Shown: piece by piece, positions 35,082 to 44,207 of the stretch
Layout: every line of letters starts with the position of its first letter
Numbering within the stretch: the first letter of the stretch is position 1
Origin: Billgrantia endophytica
Lineage (GTDB): Bacteria > Pseudomonadota > Gammaproteobacteria > Pseudomonadales > Halomonadaceae
Assembly (NCBI RefSeq): GCF_002879615.1
Contig: NZ_PNRF01000028.1
Location: 157,246-221,245 of the forward strand
DNA: 64,000 nt
Direction of reading: 5' to 3'
Notes under the pieces: model-generated
What the model was told of the DNA's origin: nothing
The model's input: the letters and a program-made list of their open reading frames with translations, nothing else
The model's database searches: none
Made by a program: the position numbers and the translations under genes

Positions 35082-36068
35082 TCACTGGGTATTGCGGATG
35101 CGCTCCAGCAGGTCACCGTTGAACTCGCTGGCGAAACGGTCGTAGACGGGTTGCACGGCATTGCGGAATTGCTCGTAGTCGATCTCGTCGACCACCTGCA
35201 TGCCGTTCCCGCGTAGCAGCTCGACGCCCTCGGCCTCGATGCGCGCGACCGACTCGCGGGAGGCCTGTGCCGCCGCCTGGGCAGCCTCGCGGAACCAGCC
35301 CTGCTGCTCCTCGGTGAGACCATCCCAATAGATCTGCGACATCACCACGGCGGTCGGCGAGTAGACATGGCCGGTCAGGGTCAGGTGGTCCTGGATCTCC
35401 CAGATGCTGTTGACGGTCAGAATCGGAGTCGGATTCTCCTGTCCGTCGATGGTGCCCTGCTGCAGGGCGGTGATCACCTCCGTCCAGGAGAGCGGGGCCG
35501 GCGCGGCACCCAGCTCGCGGAAGGTCTCCAGGTGCACCCGGTTCTCCATGGTGCGGATCTTCATGCCGCGCAAGTCGTCCGGCGTCTCGACAGGACGCAG
35601 GCTGTTGGTCAGGTGCCGGAAGCCGTTCTCGGCCCAGGCGAGGCCGATCAGCCCCTCGCTCTCGAACTCGGCCAGCAACTCCTGACCGATCTCGCCATCG
35701 AGCACGGCATGGGCGTGCTCGTAGTCGCGGAACAGGAAGGGAAAATCCAGGGCATAGATCGAGGGAATGAAGTTGCCGATGGGGCCAGTCGAGGTCAGCG
35801 TCAGTTCCACCGAACCGATCTGCAATCCTTCCAGCACGTCGCGCTCGCCCCCCATGGCACTGGCAGGCTGCAGGGTGATCTTGAATTCGCCATCGCTGAG
35901 ACGTTCGATCTCCTCGGCGAAGGCGCGACCGGCATCGCCATAGTGGGAGTTCAGTGGCGGGGTGAAGGCCAGGTTCATCTCCTGGGCGGCGAGGGCCATG
36001 CCGCCGGGTAGCAGTGGTAGCGCAAACGCCATGGAGATGGCGGTCTTCTTGAGGCTGTGAGTCATCAT
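35082..36068 (-). CDS. TRAP transporter substrate-binding protein (DctP)
   Basis: 328 residues with a signal peptide (AISMAFALPLLPGGMALA, cleavage about 27). DctP-family landmarks are RAFAEEIERLSDGEFKITLQPASAMGGERDVLEGLQIGSVELT, LDFPFLFRDYEHAHAVLDG, and GMKIRTMEN with the Arg that normally grips the substrate carboxylate. QQGTIDGQENP follows. The ATG at 36068 has AGGAG six bases upstream. In this cluster the ligand is probably D-apionate or a close sugar acid (inferred). Confidence 0.94.
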   Translation of the reverse strand: MMTHSLKKTAISMAFALPLLPGGMALAAQEMNLAFTPPLNSHYGDAGRAFAEEIERLSDGEFKITLQPASAMGGERDVLEGLQIGSVELTLTSTGPIGNFIPSIYALDFPFLFRDYEHAHAVLDGEIGQELLAEFESEGLIGLAWAENGFRHLTNSLRPVETPDDLRGMKIRTMENRVHLETFRELGAAPAPLSWTEVITALQQGTIDGQENPTPILTVNSIWEIQDHLTLTGHVYSPTAVVMSQIYWDGLTEEQQGWFREAAQAAAQASRESVARIEAEGVELLRGNGMQVVDEIDYEQFRNAVQPVYDRFASEFNGDLLERIRNTQ

Positions 36069-36119
36069 GGTCGGCTCCTGATTGTTGTCATTGTGTGGGT
36101 GGTGTCCCGAGGGATGGCC

Positions 36120-36947
36120 TCAGGTGATGCGGCGGATGCTCTCGGCGATCTCATCGGGCTCGAAGACCCGTTTCCAGTCGTCGCGCATCAGCTGTGGCTT
36201 GGCATTCTCGATGGCCTTGTTGCAGGCATCCGAGAACACGCCGGGCTGCTCCTCGAAGGTCACGGCAGCGAGGATGTTCAGGTGGCCGAGCAGGAAGTCC
36301 CGTGCACACTGCTTGTCCACGCCGCGCGCCACGACTTCGTCCATGGCCTCGCGCATCACCGCCAGCAACGTGGCGCAGACGGTTTCCGACAGGCCCGGTT
36401 CGAGCAGTGCCATCTGCTCCACGGAGACCTTGTGCGAACGCACCACGGGGGCGTAGATGGCCTTCGCGATGTCCTCGCCGAGGGTGAACATTTCCTCTGG
36501 CCCCTGCATCAGGGCGCTGACGATATGCTGCTTGGCCAGGTGGCCGCCAAAGAAGTCGCGCTTGGCTTCTGGGTCAGTCTCGTCATTGAAGATCGGCGGG
36601 TGGCAGGGGTGGGTCACGAAGTAGACCAGGTCGTCGCGCTCCGGCAGGTGGCCAGCGAAGGGCGCGGCAGCATCGAGGGTGACCACCATGGTGCCCTTGG
36701 CCATCAGCGGCGAGAGATTCTCGGCGATGCGGCCGACCAGGTTGTCGGGTACTGCCAGGATCACCACGTCGGCGCCGGGCACGGCTTGATTGACGTCCAC
36801 GCAGTGAATGCCCAGGCCTTGGGCGAGGCGTTCCTTCCCGGCGCTACTGACTTCTACGTGACTGACGTCATAGTCGGATCGTTGCAGGTTGCTGGAGAGG
36901 CGATAGCCCATCTTTCCGCCAGCACCGATCAGCGCAATTTTGGTCAT
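36120..36947 (-). CDS. apnO: Likely D-apionate oxidoisomerase (6-phosphogluconate dehydrogenase-like)
   Basis: 275 residues. The N-terminal Rossmann domain binds NAD (ALIGAGGKMGYRLSSNL near 5; DVVILAVPDNLVGRIAENL). It is followed by DAAAPFAGHLPERDDLVYFVTHPCHPPIFND and an all-helical C-terminal domain (VEQMALLEPGLSETV, FLLGHLNILAAVTFEE, FSDACNKAIENAKPQLM). This pattern matches the ApnO family, which oxidises and rearranges D-apionate to 3-oxo-isoapionate. The downstream DUF1537 kinase and RuBisCO-like protein are the next steps of the same known pathway. The ATG at 36947 has AGGAG seven bases upstream. First gene of the catabolic operon. Confidence 0.82.
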   Translation of the reverse strand: MTKIALIGAGGKMGYRLSSNLQRSDYDVSHVEVSSAGKERLAQGLGIHCVDVNQAVPGADVVILAVPDNLVGRIAENLSPLMAKGTMVVTLDAAAPFAGHLPERDDLVYFVTHPCHPPIFNDETDPEAKRDFFGGHLAKQHIVSALMQGPEEMFTLGEDIAKAIYAPVVRSHKVSVEQMALLEPGLSETVCATLLAVMREAMDEVVARGVDKQCARDFLLGHLNILAAVTFEEQPGVFSDACNKAIENAKPQLMRDDWKRVFEPDEIAESIRRIT

Positions 36948-37034
36948 GAGAGACTCCTGATCGAAGAGGTTCACCGCAAACCAGGCGGTGGTGTCGACGG
37001 GCCCGCAAATGAGGGGGAGGCGTTGCCCGATAAC

Positions 37035-37070
37035 TGGTATGATGACATAATATCCATACCTGTTAGTCAA
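37035..37070 (-). promoter_or_regulatory. Putative promoter/operator of the acid-sugar operon
   Basis: On the minus strand TTGACT (37065-37070) could be the -35, with TATGTC as a weak -10 at a short 15-base spacing. Within it, GGTATG (37036-37041) and CATACC (37055-37060) form a 6-base inverted repeat with a 13-base gap. This is a plausible binding site for the divergently encoded GntR regulator. Both assignments are tentative. Confidence 0.35.
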
Positions 37071-37189
37071 ACGCTGCTTTAGTCGTATTTGAGCGCCAAG
37101 GGTAGAAGTCGATAGACTGCCAGCGCGTCTGGCACAGCTGGATTTCCTCTGGATTGGCCGTCGTCCAGAGACTTGCGAGGAGAAGAAGC

Positions 37190-37906
37190 ATGCACCCGAT
37201 ACCCAAGATCACCCGGCGCAAGCTGTCCGACGAGGTCTTCGACCGGCTCTATGAGATGATCGAGTCTGGACAATACCATCCAGGCGACAGCCTGCCTTCG
37301 GAGCGGGAGTTGATGGATACCTATGGGGTGGGACGGCCGGCAATCCGCGAGGCGATGCAGTCACTAGAGAGGATCGGCCTGGTGGGGATCAACCATGGCC
37401 AACGACCAACGGTGCTGCAGCCCACGGCGATGGGGCTGATTTCCCAGATAGACCTGACCGCACGTCATATGCTGGCCAGTTCCTCACAGGCGCTGGAGCA
37501 GTTGAAAGAGGCGAGAGTCTTCTTCGAGCTGGGGATGGTCGAGAAGGCGGCCAGCCAGGCGACGGTCGAGGATGTGGCGCAATTGAAGGCGTTACTGGCG
37601 GAGCAGCGTAGCCATCTTAACGAGGATGCCGAAGCCTTCATCCGGGCAGACATGGCTTTTCACACGGCGATTGCCGCCATGACCCGTAACCCGATCTTTA
37701 CCGCTACCAGCCAGGCGATGCTGGGCTGGCTGGCCCGCTTCCATGCCAGCATCCTGCACTGGGAGGGAAACGAAGAGATCACGCTCATGGAGCATGAGCG
37801 CATCATCGGTTGTATCGAAGCAGCAGAGCCAGAGCAGGCAGTCAGTGAAATGAGGAAGCACCTGGAACGGGCCCGGGCATTGTATGCCTTGGGCAAACCG
37901 ACCTAG
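37190..37906 (+). CDS. GntR-family (FadR/NanR subfamily) regulator
   Basis: 238 residues. The N-terminal winged helix (KLSDEVFDRLYEMIESGQYHPGD, LPSERELMDTYGVGRPAIREAMQSLERIGLV) is followed by an FCD ligand-binding domain. Its His/Asp metal positions are likely in DMAFHTAIA and in the helices near HERIIGCIEAAE. The ATG at 37190 follows AGGAG. It is divergent from the apnO operon and most likely controls it, with a pathway intermediate as effector (inferred). Confidence 0.9.
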   Translation: MHPIPKITRRKLSDEVFDRLYEMIESGQYHPGDSLPSERELMDTYGVGRPAIREAMQSLERIGLVGINHGQRPTVLQPTAMGLISQIDLTARHMLASSSQALEQLKEARVFFELGMVEKAASQATVEDVAQLKALLAEQRSHLNEDAEAFIRADMAFHTAIAAMTRNPIFTATSQAMLGWLARFHASILHWEGNEEITLMEHERIIGCIEAAEPEQAVSEMRKHLERARALYALGKPT

Positions 37907-37948
37907 CCGAATGGTGGCCAGGTACGGCCAGCCAGGCAGATGCTGCCC

Positions 37949-38209
37949 TCACCGCCGCTTGACGTACAGCCCCACCATGCACAGCCCCACACCCAGCACC
38001 GAGAGCAGCATGCCTCCGTTGACCAACAGGGGATGTCGTTCCACCCAGGGCACGAAGGCCTGGGGTGTCTCACGGCAGACCCCCTCCAGATAGTTCCAAT
38101 AGCCGCCCTCGACCAGGGTGCACTCGCGCACGTCGCCCAGCTCCCAGAAATAGACCCCCATCAGGGCCAGGGGCGGAACGATCAATAACAGCAGTCCAAG
38201 TTTCAGCAT
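37949..38209 (-). CDS. Small two-helix membrane protein
   Basis: An 86-residue protein with an N-terminal helix (LGLLLLIVPPLALMGVYFW), a ~35-residue loop with two Cys (RECTLVEGG and EGVCRE), and a C-terminal helix (GGMLLSVLGVGLCMVGLYV) ending in KRR. The topology suggests that the loop is periplasmic and that the Cys pair could form a disulfide. I recognise no family. It is convergent with the GntR gene and lies 39 bases from the M48 gene on the same side. Confidence 0.7.
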   Translation of the reverse strand: MLKLGLLLLIVPPLALMGVYFWELGDVRECTLVEGGYWNYLEGVCRETPQAFVPWVERHPLLVNGGMLLSVLGVGLCMVGLYVKRR

Positions 38210-38248
38210 GCGTCACCAGGTAGCGGGTGAATCGACGTCGTTTCCGGC

Positions 38249-39046
38249 TCAGGGGCGCGGGCAGTTGGGTTGACGTCCCGCCTGGCGCGCCTGCTCATAG
38301 CGCGACATGGCGTCGTCCATCTGCGCCTGCAGGCCGGCGGTGCGCTGGCCATGGCTGGGGTGGGTCGACATCCATGCCGGCGGCTGGCCACCGTTGGCGC
38401 TCATGTTTTCCCACAGGGCCAGGCTGGCGCGCGGATCGAAGCCGGCATCGGCCATGAGCTGCAGGCCGATCACGTCGGCCTCGCTCTCGTGACGGCGTGA
38501 GAAGGGCAGCAGGATGCCGTACTGGGCGCCGAGGCCGAGCGCGCCCATCAGCTGCTCCCCGCCCGGGCCCCGCATGCCCGCGGCAGACGACAGTACCGAC
38601 AGGGCCAACTGGGTGGAGGTTTGGGTCGAGACACGCTCATTGGCATGATTGGCCAGCACGTGGCCGATCTCATGGCCCACGACCGCGGCCAGCTGGTCCT
38701 GGTTCTCGGCGACCTGGAGCAGGCCGGTATTCACACCCATGTAGCCGCCGGGCAAGGCGAAGGCATTGGCCTGCTCGGATTCGAAGACGCGGATCTGCCA
38801 GTTCTTGTCCCGCTCGCGCTCCGGCAGGACGGCCACCAGAGCGTCGGCCACGCATTGGGCATAGCGCTGGGAAGCCGCGCCAGCGGCAGGAAGATCCCGC
38901 TCATACTGCTCGAAGGCCTCACGCCCCATCTCGTCGAGCTGTGCGTCGGAAACCAGCGTGAGTTGCTGGCGCCCGGTGGGAGAGGTGGTACAGGCAGTGA
39001 GCGTCAGGACCAGGGTGGTCACGGCAAGAGTGCGAATCCAGCGCAT
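38249..39046 (-). CDS. M48-family metalloprotease lipoprotein
   Basis: 265 residues. The ATG at 39046 gives a lipoprotein signal ending LTLTAC. The zinc site HEIGH lies near residue 140 and the third ligand is the Glu in HESEAD. ANAFALPGGYMGVNTGLL precedes it, as in LoiP/YggG-type periplasmic peptidases. The C-terminus has MSTHPSHGQR. It probably acts in outer-membrane or periplasmic protein quality control. Upstream in-frame codons to 39154 add no signal and were rejected. Confidence 0.93.
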   Translation of the reverse strand: MRWIRTLAVTTLVLTLTACTTSPTGRQQLTLVSDAQLDEMGREAFEQYERDLPAAGAASQRYAQCVADALVAVLPERERDKNWQIRVFESEQANAFALPGGYMGVNTGLLQVAENQDQLAAVVGHEIGHVLANHANERVSTQTSTQLALSVLSSAAGMRGPGGEQLMGALGLGAQYGILLPFSRRHESEADVIGLQLMADAGFDPRASLALWENMSANGGQPPAWMSTHPSHGQRTAGLQAQMDDAMSRYEQARQAGRQPNCPRP

Positions 39047-39173
39047 GTTCGAGTTCCTCGTATGTCCGGGACTGGTAAGACCCTGGACGGGGGATGACAG
39101 TTCGCCACAAGATACCCCTAACCGCGGGAAGGTCAACCATGACCGTGAATGCATTGTCGAGGAGAGGCTACCG

Positions 39174-40058
39174 ATGGACGCCGAGTTGACGAGACGTCTG
39201 ATGAGATTATTGGATCATGTGGAGCACTGGCTGCCGCCGGTGCCCGAGGAAATCGACTGGGAGCGCGACATTGCCGCCCTGTGGCAGCGTCACGCCCTGG
39301 GCGGTCGACTGCTGCCGGTGCCGCCCCGGGACGCCCTGTCGCTGGATGACTTGCTGGGTATCGAGCGCCAGAAGCTGGCACTGGTCGACAACACCCGCGC
39401 CTTTCTCCAGGAACTGCCGGCCAACCACGCGCTGCTGTGGGGCTCCCGTGGCAGCGGCAAGTCATCCCTGATCCGCGCCCTGCTCAACAGCCTGGCGCCG
39501 GAGGGGCTGCGGCTGGTGCAGGTCGATCGCCATGACCTGTCTGGCCTGCCAATGCTGGTGGAGCAGTTGCGCCACCAGCCGCACCGCTTCGTCGTCTACT
39601 GCGACGACCTCTCCTTCGAGGGTCACGATGATGCCTACAAGGCGCTCAAGAGCGTGCTCGACGGCGCCCTGACCGGGCCGCCACCCAACGTGCTGCTCTA
39701 CGCCACTTCGAACCGTCGGCATCTGCTGCCCGAATCGCTGTCCGACAACGAGGCGTCGCAGCTGGTCGGAGACGAACTCCACCACGGTGATGCCGTGGAA
39801 GAGAAGATATCGCTCTCCGATCGTTTTGGCCTGTGGCTGGGCTTCTATCCCTTCAACCAGGACATCTACCTGGAAGCCTGCTGCCATTGGGTCACGCAAT
39901 TGGGCAGTGCCCATGACTGGGGAGCCGACGCCCGCGCCGAGGCCATTCGCTTCGCGACGCTGCGCGGTGGGCGCAGCGGCCGAGGGGCCTGGCAGTTTGC
40001 CTGCCACTGGGTCGGTCAGCGGCGCCTGGAAGACGGCTCCCGCGCCGGGGGCCGGTGA
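39174..40058 (+). CDS. DUF815-family AAA ATPase
   Basis: A 294-residue cytoplasmic protein. Walker A is WGSRGSGKSSLIRAL near 91 and Walker B is FVVYCDDLSFE near 145. LYATSNRRHLLPE is the sensor-1 region, and SLSDRFGLWLGFYPFNQD the arginine-finger region. This is the conserved DUF815 layout; the cellular role is not established. GGAGAGG precedes the ATG at 39174. The AraC-family gene starts three bases after its stop. Confidence 0.9.
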   Translation: MDAELTRRLMRLLDHVEHWLPPVPEEIDWERDIAALWQRHALGGRLLPVPPRDALSLDDLLGIERQKLALVDNTRAFLQELPANHALLWGSRGSGKSSLIRALLNSLAPEGLRLVQVDRHDLSGLPMLVEQLRHQPHRFVVYCDDLSFEGHDDAYKALKSVLDGALTGPPPNVLLYATSNRRHLLPESLSDNEASQLVGDELHHGDAVEEKISLSDRFGLWLGFYPFNQDIYLEACCHWVTQLGSAHDWGADARAEAIRFATLRGGRSGRGAWQFACHWVGQRRLEDGSRAGGR

Positions 40059-40061
40059 GCC

Positions 40062-40910
40062 ATGGCTTCCGGCCATGAACGGGTGCACTTCTGGCAGGCC
40101 CCCCAATTGGGGGGCGTGGAGCTGCTGCACGCGCGTTACGTGGAGCAGCGCTTCGCTCCCCACGTGCATTCCGGCTATGTCATCAACGTTATCGAAGAGG
40201 GCGGACAGCGCTTTCGTCACCGTGGCAGCGATCACCTTGCCACGGTGGGGAGCATGATACTGATCAACCCGGATGAGGTGCATACCGGTTCCAAGGCCTG
40301 TGAGACGGGCTGGCGTTATCGCGCCTGTTATCCTGAGGTCGAGCAGATCGGCGATGTGCTGAACGAGCTGGATTTGGCACGGGGAGGAACGCCGGCTTTT
40401 TCCATCAGCGTGCTGCACGATGCGGAGGTGGCGCGTGCCTTCCTGCGCCTGCATCGTTCGTTCGATGCCAGCGGCAGCGCGCTGGAGCAACAAACGCTGT
40501 GGCGCGAGGCGCTGTTGCTGCTGTTCCAGCGCCACGCTCGCCTGCCGGAGGCGTCCGTCGCAGGCCGCGCGCCAAAGGCTGTGGCGTTGGCCAAGGAATG
40601 CCTGGCCGAGCATCTGGTGGACCCTCCTTCGCTGGAAGAGCTGGCCGCCATGGTGACGTTGTCTCCCTTTCACTTCGCGCGTCTCTTCCGGCGCACCACT
40701 GGCTTACCGCCACATGCCTGGCTCAAGCAGCAACGCCTGGAGCGGGCCCGTGAGCTGCTCAAGCAGGGATGGCCGCCGGCCTGGGTCGCCGGCGAAGCGG
40801 GATTTGCCGACCAGAGCCATCTCTCCCGGCAGTTCAAGCAGGCCTATGGGATCGGCCCGGGCACCTACCGCAAGGCTTGCGCAAGAACGTTCAAGACCCT
40901 GCCTCACTGA
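40062..40910 (+). CDS. AraC-family transcriptional regulator
   Basis: 282 residues. The N-terminal cupin-type sensing domain (FAPHVHSGYVINVIEEG, ILINPDEVHTG) is followed by two C-terminal HTH motifs (LEELAAMVTLSPFHFARLFRRTTGLPPHAWL and VAGEAGFADQSHLSRQFKQAYGIGPGTYR). Its neighbours azlC and azlD follow in the same direction, so it is probably their activator and may sense the exported amino acid. The pairing AraC-AzlCD is common in proteobacteria. Confidence 0.93.
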   Translation: MASGHERVHFWQAPQLGGVELLHARYVEQRFAPHVHSGYVINVIEEGGQRFRHRGSDHLATVGSMILINPDEVHTGSKACETGWRYRACYPEVEQIGDVLNELDLARGGTPAFSISVLHDAEVARAFLRLHRSFDASGSALEQQTLWREALLLLFQRHARLPEASVAGRAPKAVALAKECLAEHLVDPPSLEELAAMVTLSPFHFARLFRRTTGLPPHAWLKQQRLERARELLKQGWPPAWVAGEAGFADQSHLSRQFKQAYGIGPGTYRKACARTFKTLPH

Positions 40911-40941
40911 TCCGGCACGCTGGCGAGCAGGAGGTACTGTC

Positions 40942-41673
40942 ATGTCCTGTTTGCCGGCTTCTCGCCTTCGGGAATTGTTCGACGGTGTTCGTCTGATCTT
41001 TCCCCTGCTGCTGGGAACCATCCCCTTCGCCATCCTGTATGGCAGCCTGGCAATCGATGCCGGGCTCACACCTGCACAGGCGCAGGGAATGTCGCTGCTG
41101 GTGTTTGCCGGTGCGGCTCAGTTCGTAGCCGTCACGCTGCTGACGGGTGGCGCCAGTGCGGCGGTTTTGCTATCGACGACGCTGGTGATCAATCTACGCC
41201 ATCTCCTGTACAGTGCGGCGCTGCAGCCACACGTGCGGCACCTGAGGTCCCGCTGGCGCATGCTGCTGGCATTCTGGCTGACCGATGAAGCGTTTGCGGT
41301 GGCGCAGCAGCGCTATGCTCGTGTTGACGCCTCACCCTACAAGCACTGGTTTTTTATGGGCGCGGCCATGGCCATGTATCTTAACTGGCAGGCCTTCACG
41401 CTGGCCGGCATCCTGTTCGGCCAGCGCGTACCGAACCTGGCTGACTGGGGGCTGGACTTCGCCATGCTGGCGACTTTCATCGGCATCGTCGTGCCGATGT
41501 TGCGTAACCGGCCGAGCCTCGCCGCTGCGTTGGTAGCCGGCAGCGTGTCCCTGGCCTGCCAGGAACTCCCTTATCAACTGGGGTTGCTGGTAGCGGCCCT
41601 GGCGGGCATCGCCAGCGCCGTTCTGCTGGAGCGACATGGGGGGCAAAGGCTGAGCGGGGAGGGGGCTCAATGA
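40942..41673 (+). CDS. azlC: AzlC-family amino-acid exporter, large subunit
   Basis: A 243-residue inner-membrane protein with several helices. Family landmarks are FDGVRLIFPLLLGTIPFAILYGSLAIDAGLTPAQAQGMSLLVFAGAAQFVA, NLRHLLYSAAL and FWLTDEAFAV. AzlCD-type pairs export branched-chain or other amino acids. The ATG at 40942 follows AGGAGG. azlD overlaps by four bases. Confidence 0.93.
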   Translation: MSCLPASRLRELFDGVRLIFPLLLGTIPFAILYGSLAIDAGLTPAQAQGMSLLVFAGAAQFVAVTLLTGGASAAVLLSTTLVINLRHLLYSAALQPHVRHLRSRWRMLLAFWLTDEAFAVAQQRYARVDASPYKHWFFMGAAMAMYLNWQAFTLAGILFGQRVPNLADWGLDFAMLATFIGIVVPMLRNRPSLAAALVAGSVSLACQELPYQLGLLVAALAGIASAVLLERHGGQRLSGEGAQ

Positions 41674-41996
41674 ACGCCTGGTGGCTGATCATCGGGATGT
41701 TGGCGATCACCTTCTCGATCCGCTATGGCCTGTTCGCCTGGCCGAATCTACGCTTTCCCCCATGGCTGGGGCGAGCGCTTCACTACGTGCCGGTGGCTGT
41801 GTTGACCGCCATCGTGGTTCCCGGCTTGCTGATGCCGGAAGATAGGCTGGCAATGGGCTGGGACAACGCCTATCTGTTGGCCGGCCTGGCCACCATCGCC
41901 ATTGCCGCCATCAGCCGCCACTTGCTGGCCACCATCCTTGGCGGCCTCGTCACGTTCATGCTGCTGCGCGGGTTGCTGGGCCAACTCCCGCTTTGA
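41670..41996 (+). CDS. azlD: AzlD-family amino-acid exporter, small subunit
   Basis: A 108-residue membrane protein with four short helices, the usual AzlD length. Typical segments are AITFSIRYGLF, ALHYVPVAVLTAIVVPGLL and AISRHLLATILGGLVTFMLLR. It overlaps azlC (ATGA) and works with it as a two-subunit exporter. It converges with the lipoprotein gene only six bases away. Confidence 0.92.
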   Translation: MNAWWLIIGMLAITFSIRYGLFAWPNLRFPPWLGRALHYVPVAVLTAIVVPGLLMPEDRLAMGWDNAYLLAGLATIAIAAISRHLLATILGGLVTFMLLRGLLGQLPL

Positions 41997-42002
41997 GGCC
42001 GG

Positions 42003-42644
42003 TCAACGCTGCGGGGTCAGCTCACCGTCCTGATCCACGGCAAAGCGCAGGGTGGGCGTCCAGAGCCCGGCCGGCAGCGTCATACCCAGCCCGCGCAGGT
42101 CGCCAGGCGTGATCACCAGTTCGCTGCCGGCAGGCAGCTCGCCACGGCTGGCAAGCTGGGTGGCCAGTTCCACCATCGGCTCCATGCGGGCACGGTCGGT
42201 GGCCAGCACGTCGAAGGCCACCGGCAGGCGCAGCTTGGCATCGGCGGAGGAGGTCAGGGTGACGTCTTCCCGATACTGCCCGCTGATCGGTTCGGCGCCG
42301 GGCATGTCCAGGGACCAGCGGAAACCGGACATCTCCACCGCCGGCATGCCGACTGGCAGCGACAGCCCCATGGCCAGCGTGGCCTGGATGGGCAGGCTGC
42401 CCATGCCGAGACTGGAAGCAACCAGCGAGGCGATGTCGCTGGTATCCAGGCCCGCCTGAATGCTGTAGGGACCGATGCGTACGTCTTCCACTCCCAGCGA
42501 GGTCACTGCCAGGCGGAAGGCGAACAGGCCGGTTTGGGGGATGGCCAGGCAGCCGGTCAACAGCCCGGCCAGGCACAGTGACGCGAGCAGACGCCAGCGC
42601 CGACGATGCTGGGAGAGGTTCGGCAGTAAGCGGATCGGGAACAT
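42003..42644 (-). CDS. Hypothetical lipoprotein
   Basis: 213 residues. The ATG at 42644 gives a signal with Arg-rich start, LLASLCLAGLLTG and the lipidation Cys at about residue 32. The mature part has alternating beta-type segments (PVGMPAVEMSGFRWSLDMPG, EDVTLTSSADAKLRLPVAFDV) reminiscent of LEA/DUF1439-type lipid-binding lipoproteins, but I cannot assign a family. It reads in the same direction as der; the ~160 bases between them show nothing I recognise. Confidence 0.75.
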   Translation of the reverse strand: MFPIRLLPNLSQHRRRWRLLASLCLAGLLTGCLAIPQTGLFAFRLAVTSLGVEDVRIGPYSIQAGLDTSDIASLVASSLGMGSLPIQATLAMGLSLPVGMPAVEMSGFRWSLDMPGAEPISGQYREDVTLTSSADAKLRLPVAFDVLATDRARMEPMVELATQLASRGELPAGSELVITPGDLRGLGMTLPAGLWTPTLRFAVDQDGELTPQR

Positions 42645-42803
42645 GCGGGGGTCTCCCTGCCGGGTAGGGCAGCAGCGGTTGGCAAACGAGCGTATTTCAG
42701 GTTCGGCAGGCCTTGCTGTCAAGCGGATTTACGCAACGGGACGCGCCGGACGCGATACCGCCGGGCCTGACAGCCGGGCGGCACCTACCGCGGGAGGAAG
42801 AAT

Positions 42804-44207
42804 TCAACGGCGACTCTTGCGAGCCTCCTTGGTACGGCCCAGTTCACGCTTCTTGGCCTTTTCCCGGTCACTGGCACCGGCCATCGGGTCGAAGGGATTG
42901 TCGCCGGAACGGAACTCGAAGCGAATCGGCGTTCCGCGAACCTTGAGCACCTTGCGGAAAATGTTGATCAGGTAGCGCTTGTACGCCTCGGGAAGCGCTT
43001 CTGTCTGGTTGCCATGAACCACGATGATGGGCGGATTGCTGCCGCCCTGGTGGGCCATGCGCAGCTTGATGCGGCGTCCATGGACCAGCGGCGGTGGATG
43101 CTGGCTGACCGCATCCTGCAGCAGGGTGGTGAGCCGGTTGGTCGACCAGTGGCTGTTGGCCGAGGCGAAGGCCCGCTCGATGGAGGGGTAGAGATCGCCC
43201 ACCGCGGTGCCATGCAGCGCCGAAATGAAGTGCAGCTCGGCGTAGTCGGCGAAGCCGAGCCGACGCTTGATCTCGGCACGCATCTTCTCCTTCGCCTCGC
43301 TCTCCAGGCCGTCCCACTTGTTCACCGCCAGCACCAGGGCGCGGCCGCTGGTCAGCACGTAGTCGAGCAGATGCATGTCCTGTTCCACCAGCCCGCTGCG
43401 TGCGTCCAGCACCATCACCGCCACGTGACACGCCTTGATGGCTTCCAGCGTCTTGATGATGGAAAACTTCTCGGCGATCTCGCGCACGTTCTTGCGCCGA
43501 CGGACACCGGCGGTATCCACCAGCACGTAGGGCTTGCCGCGACGCTCGAAGGGAATCTCGATGGCGTCCCGGGTGGTGCCGGCCTCATCGAACACCACCA
43601 CCCGTTCCTCGCCCAGCAGACGGTTGACCAGCGTCGACTTGCCCACGTTGGGTCGGCCGATCACGCCGATGCGAATACCCTTGGTGCCGGTATCGGCGGG
43701 AATGCTCTCGTCGCGCTCGGGGAAGGGTTCGAGAACCGCTTCGATCAGGGTGGTGACGTTGCGCCCATGGGCGGCGGCGATGGGGTGTGGGTCGCCAAGC
43801 CCCAACGACCAGAAGTCCGCCATGGCGGCGTGCTCTTCCAGCCCATCGGTCTTGTTGACCACCAGCCAGGTCTTCTTCTGATTGACCCGCAGGTGATTGG
43901 CGATGGCCTCGTCGGCGACGTTGAGGCCGGCTCGGGCATCGACCATGAACAGCACGATGTCGGCTTCGTCGATCGCCTGCAGCGACTGCTCGGCCATGGC
44001 CGCATCGATGCCTTCCTCGTCACCGCTGATGCCGCCGGTATCGATCACCGTATAGCTCTTGCCGCCGAGCAGACCGTTGCCGTACTTGCGGTCGCGGGTC
44101 AGGCCCGGAAAGTCAGCCACCAGGGCGTCCCGCGAACGGGTCAGGCGGTTGAACAGGGTCGACTTCCCCACGTTGGGGCGGCCGACCAGGGCAATTACAG
44201 GGGTCAT
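42804..44207 (-). CDS. der: Ribosome-assembly GTPase Der (EngA)
   Basis: 467 residues with two GTPase domains ([12 protein letters not shown] at residue 8 and [12 protein letters not shown] near 185; NKTD and NKWD specificity loops) and a KH-like C-terminal domain. A basic tail rich in Lys/Arg ends it. Essential for 50S subunit maturation. It overlaps bamB by four bases, the conserved order in gammaproteobacteria. Confidence 0.97.
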   Translation of the reverse strand: MTPVIALVGRPNVGKSTLFNRLTRSRDALVADFPGLTRDRKYGNGLLGGKSYTVIDTGGISGDEEGIDAAMAEQSLQAIDEADIVLFMVDARAGLNVADEAIANHLRVNQKKTWLVVNKTDGLEEHAAMADFWSLGLGDPHPIAAAHGRNVTTLIEAVLEPFPERDESIPADTGTKGIRIGVIGRPNVGKSTLVNRLLGEERVVVFDEAGTTRDAIEIPFERRGKPYVLVDTAGVRRRKNVREIAEKFSIIKTLEAIKACHVAVMVLDARSGLVEQDMHLLDYVLTSGRALVLAVNKWDGLESEAKEKMRAEIKRRLGFADYAELHFISALHGTAVGDLYPSIERAFASANSHWSTNRLTTLLQDAVSQHPPPLVHGRRIKLRMAHQGGSNPPIIVVHGNQTEALPEAYKRYLINIFRKVLKVRGTPIRFEFRSGDNPFDPMAGASDREKAKKRELGRTKEARKSRR

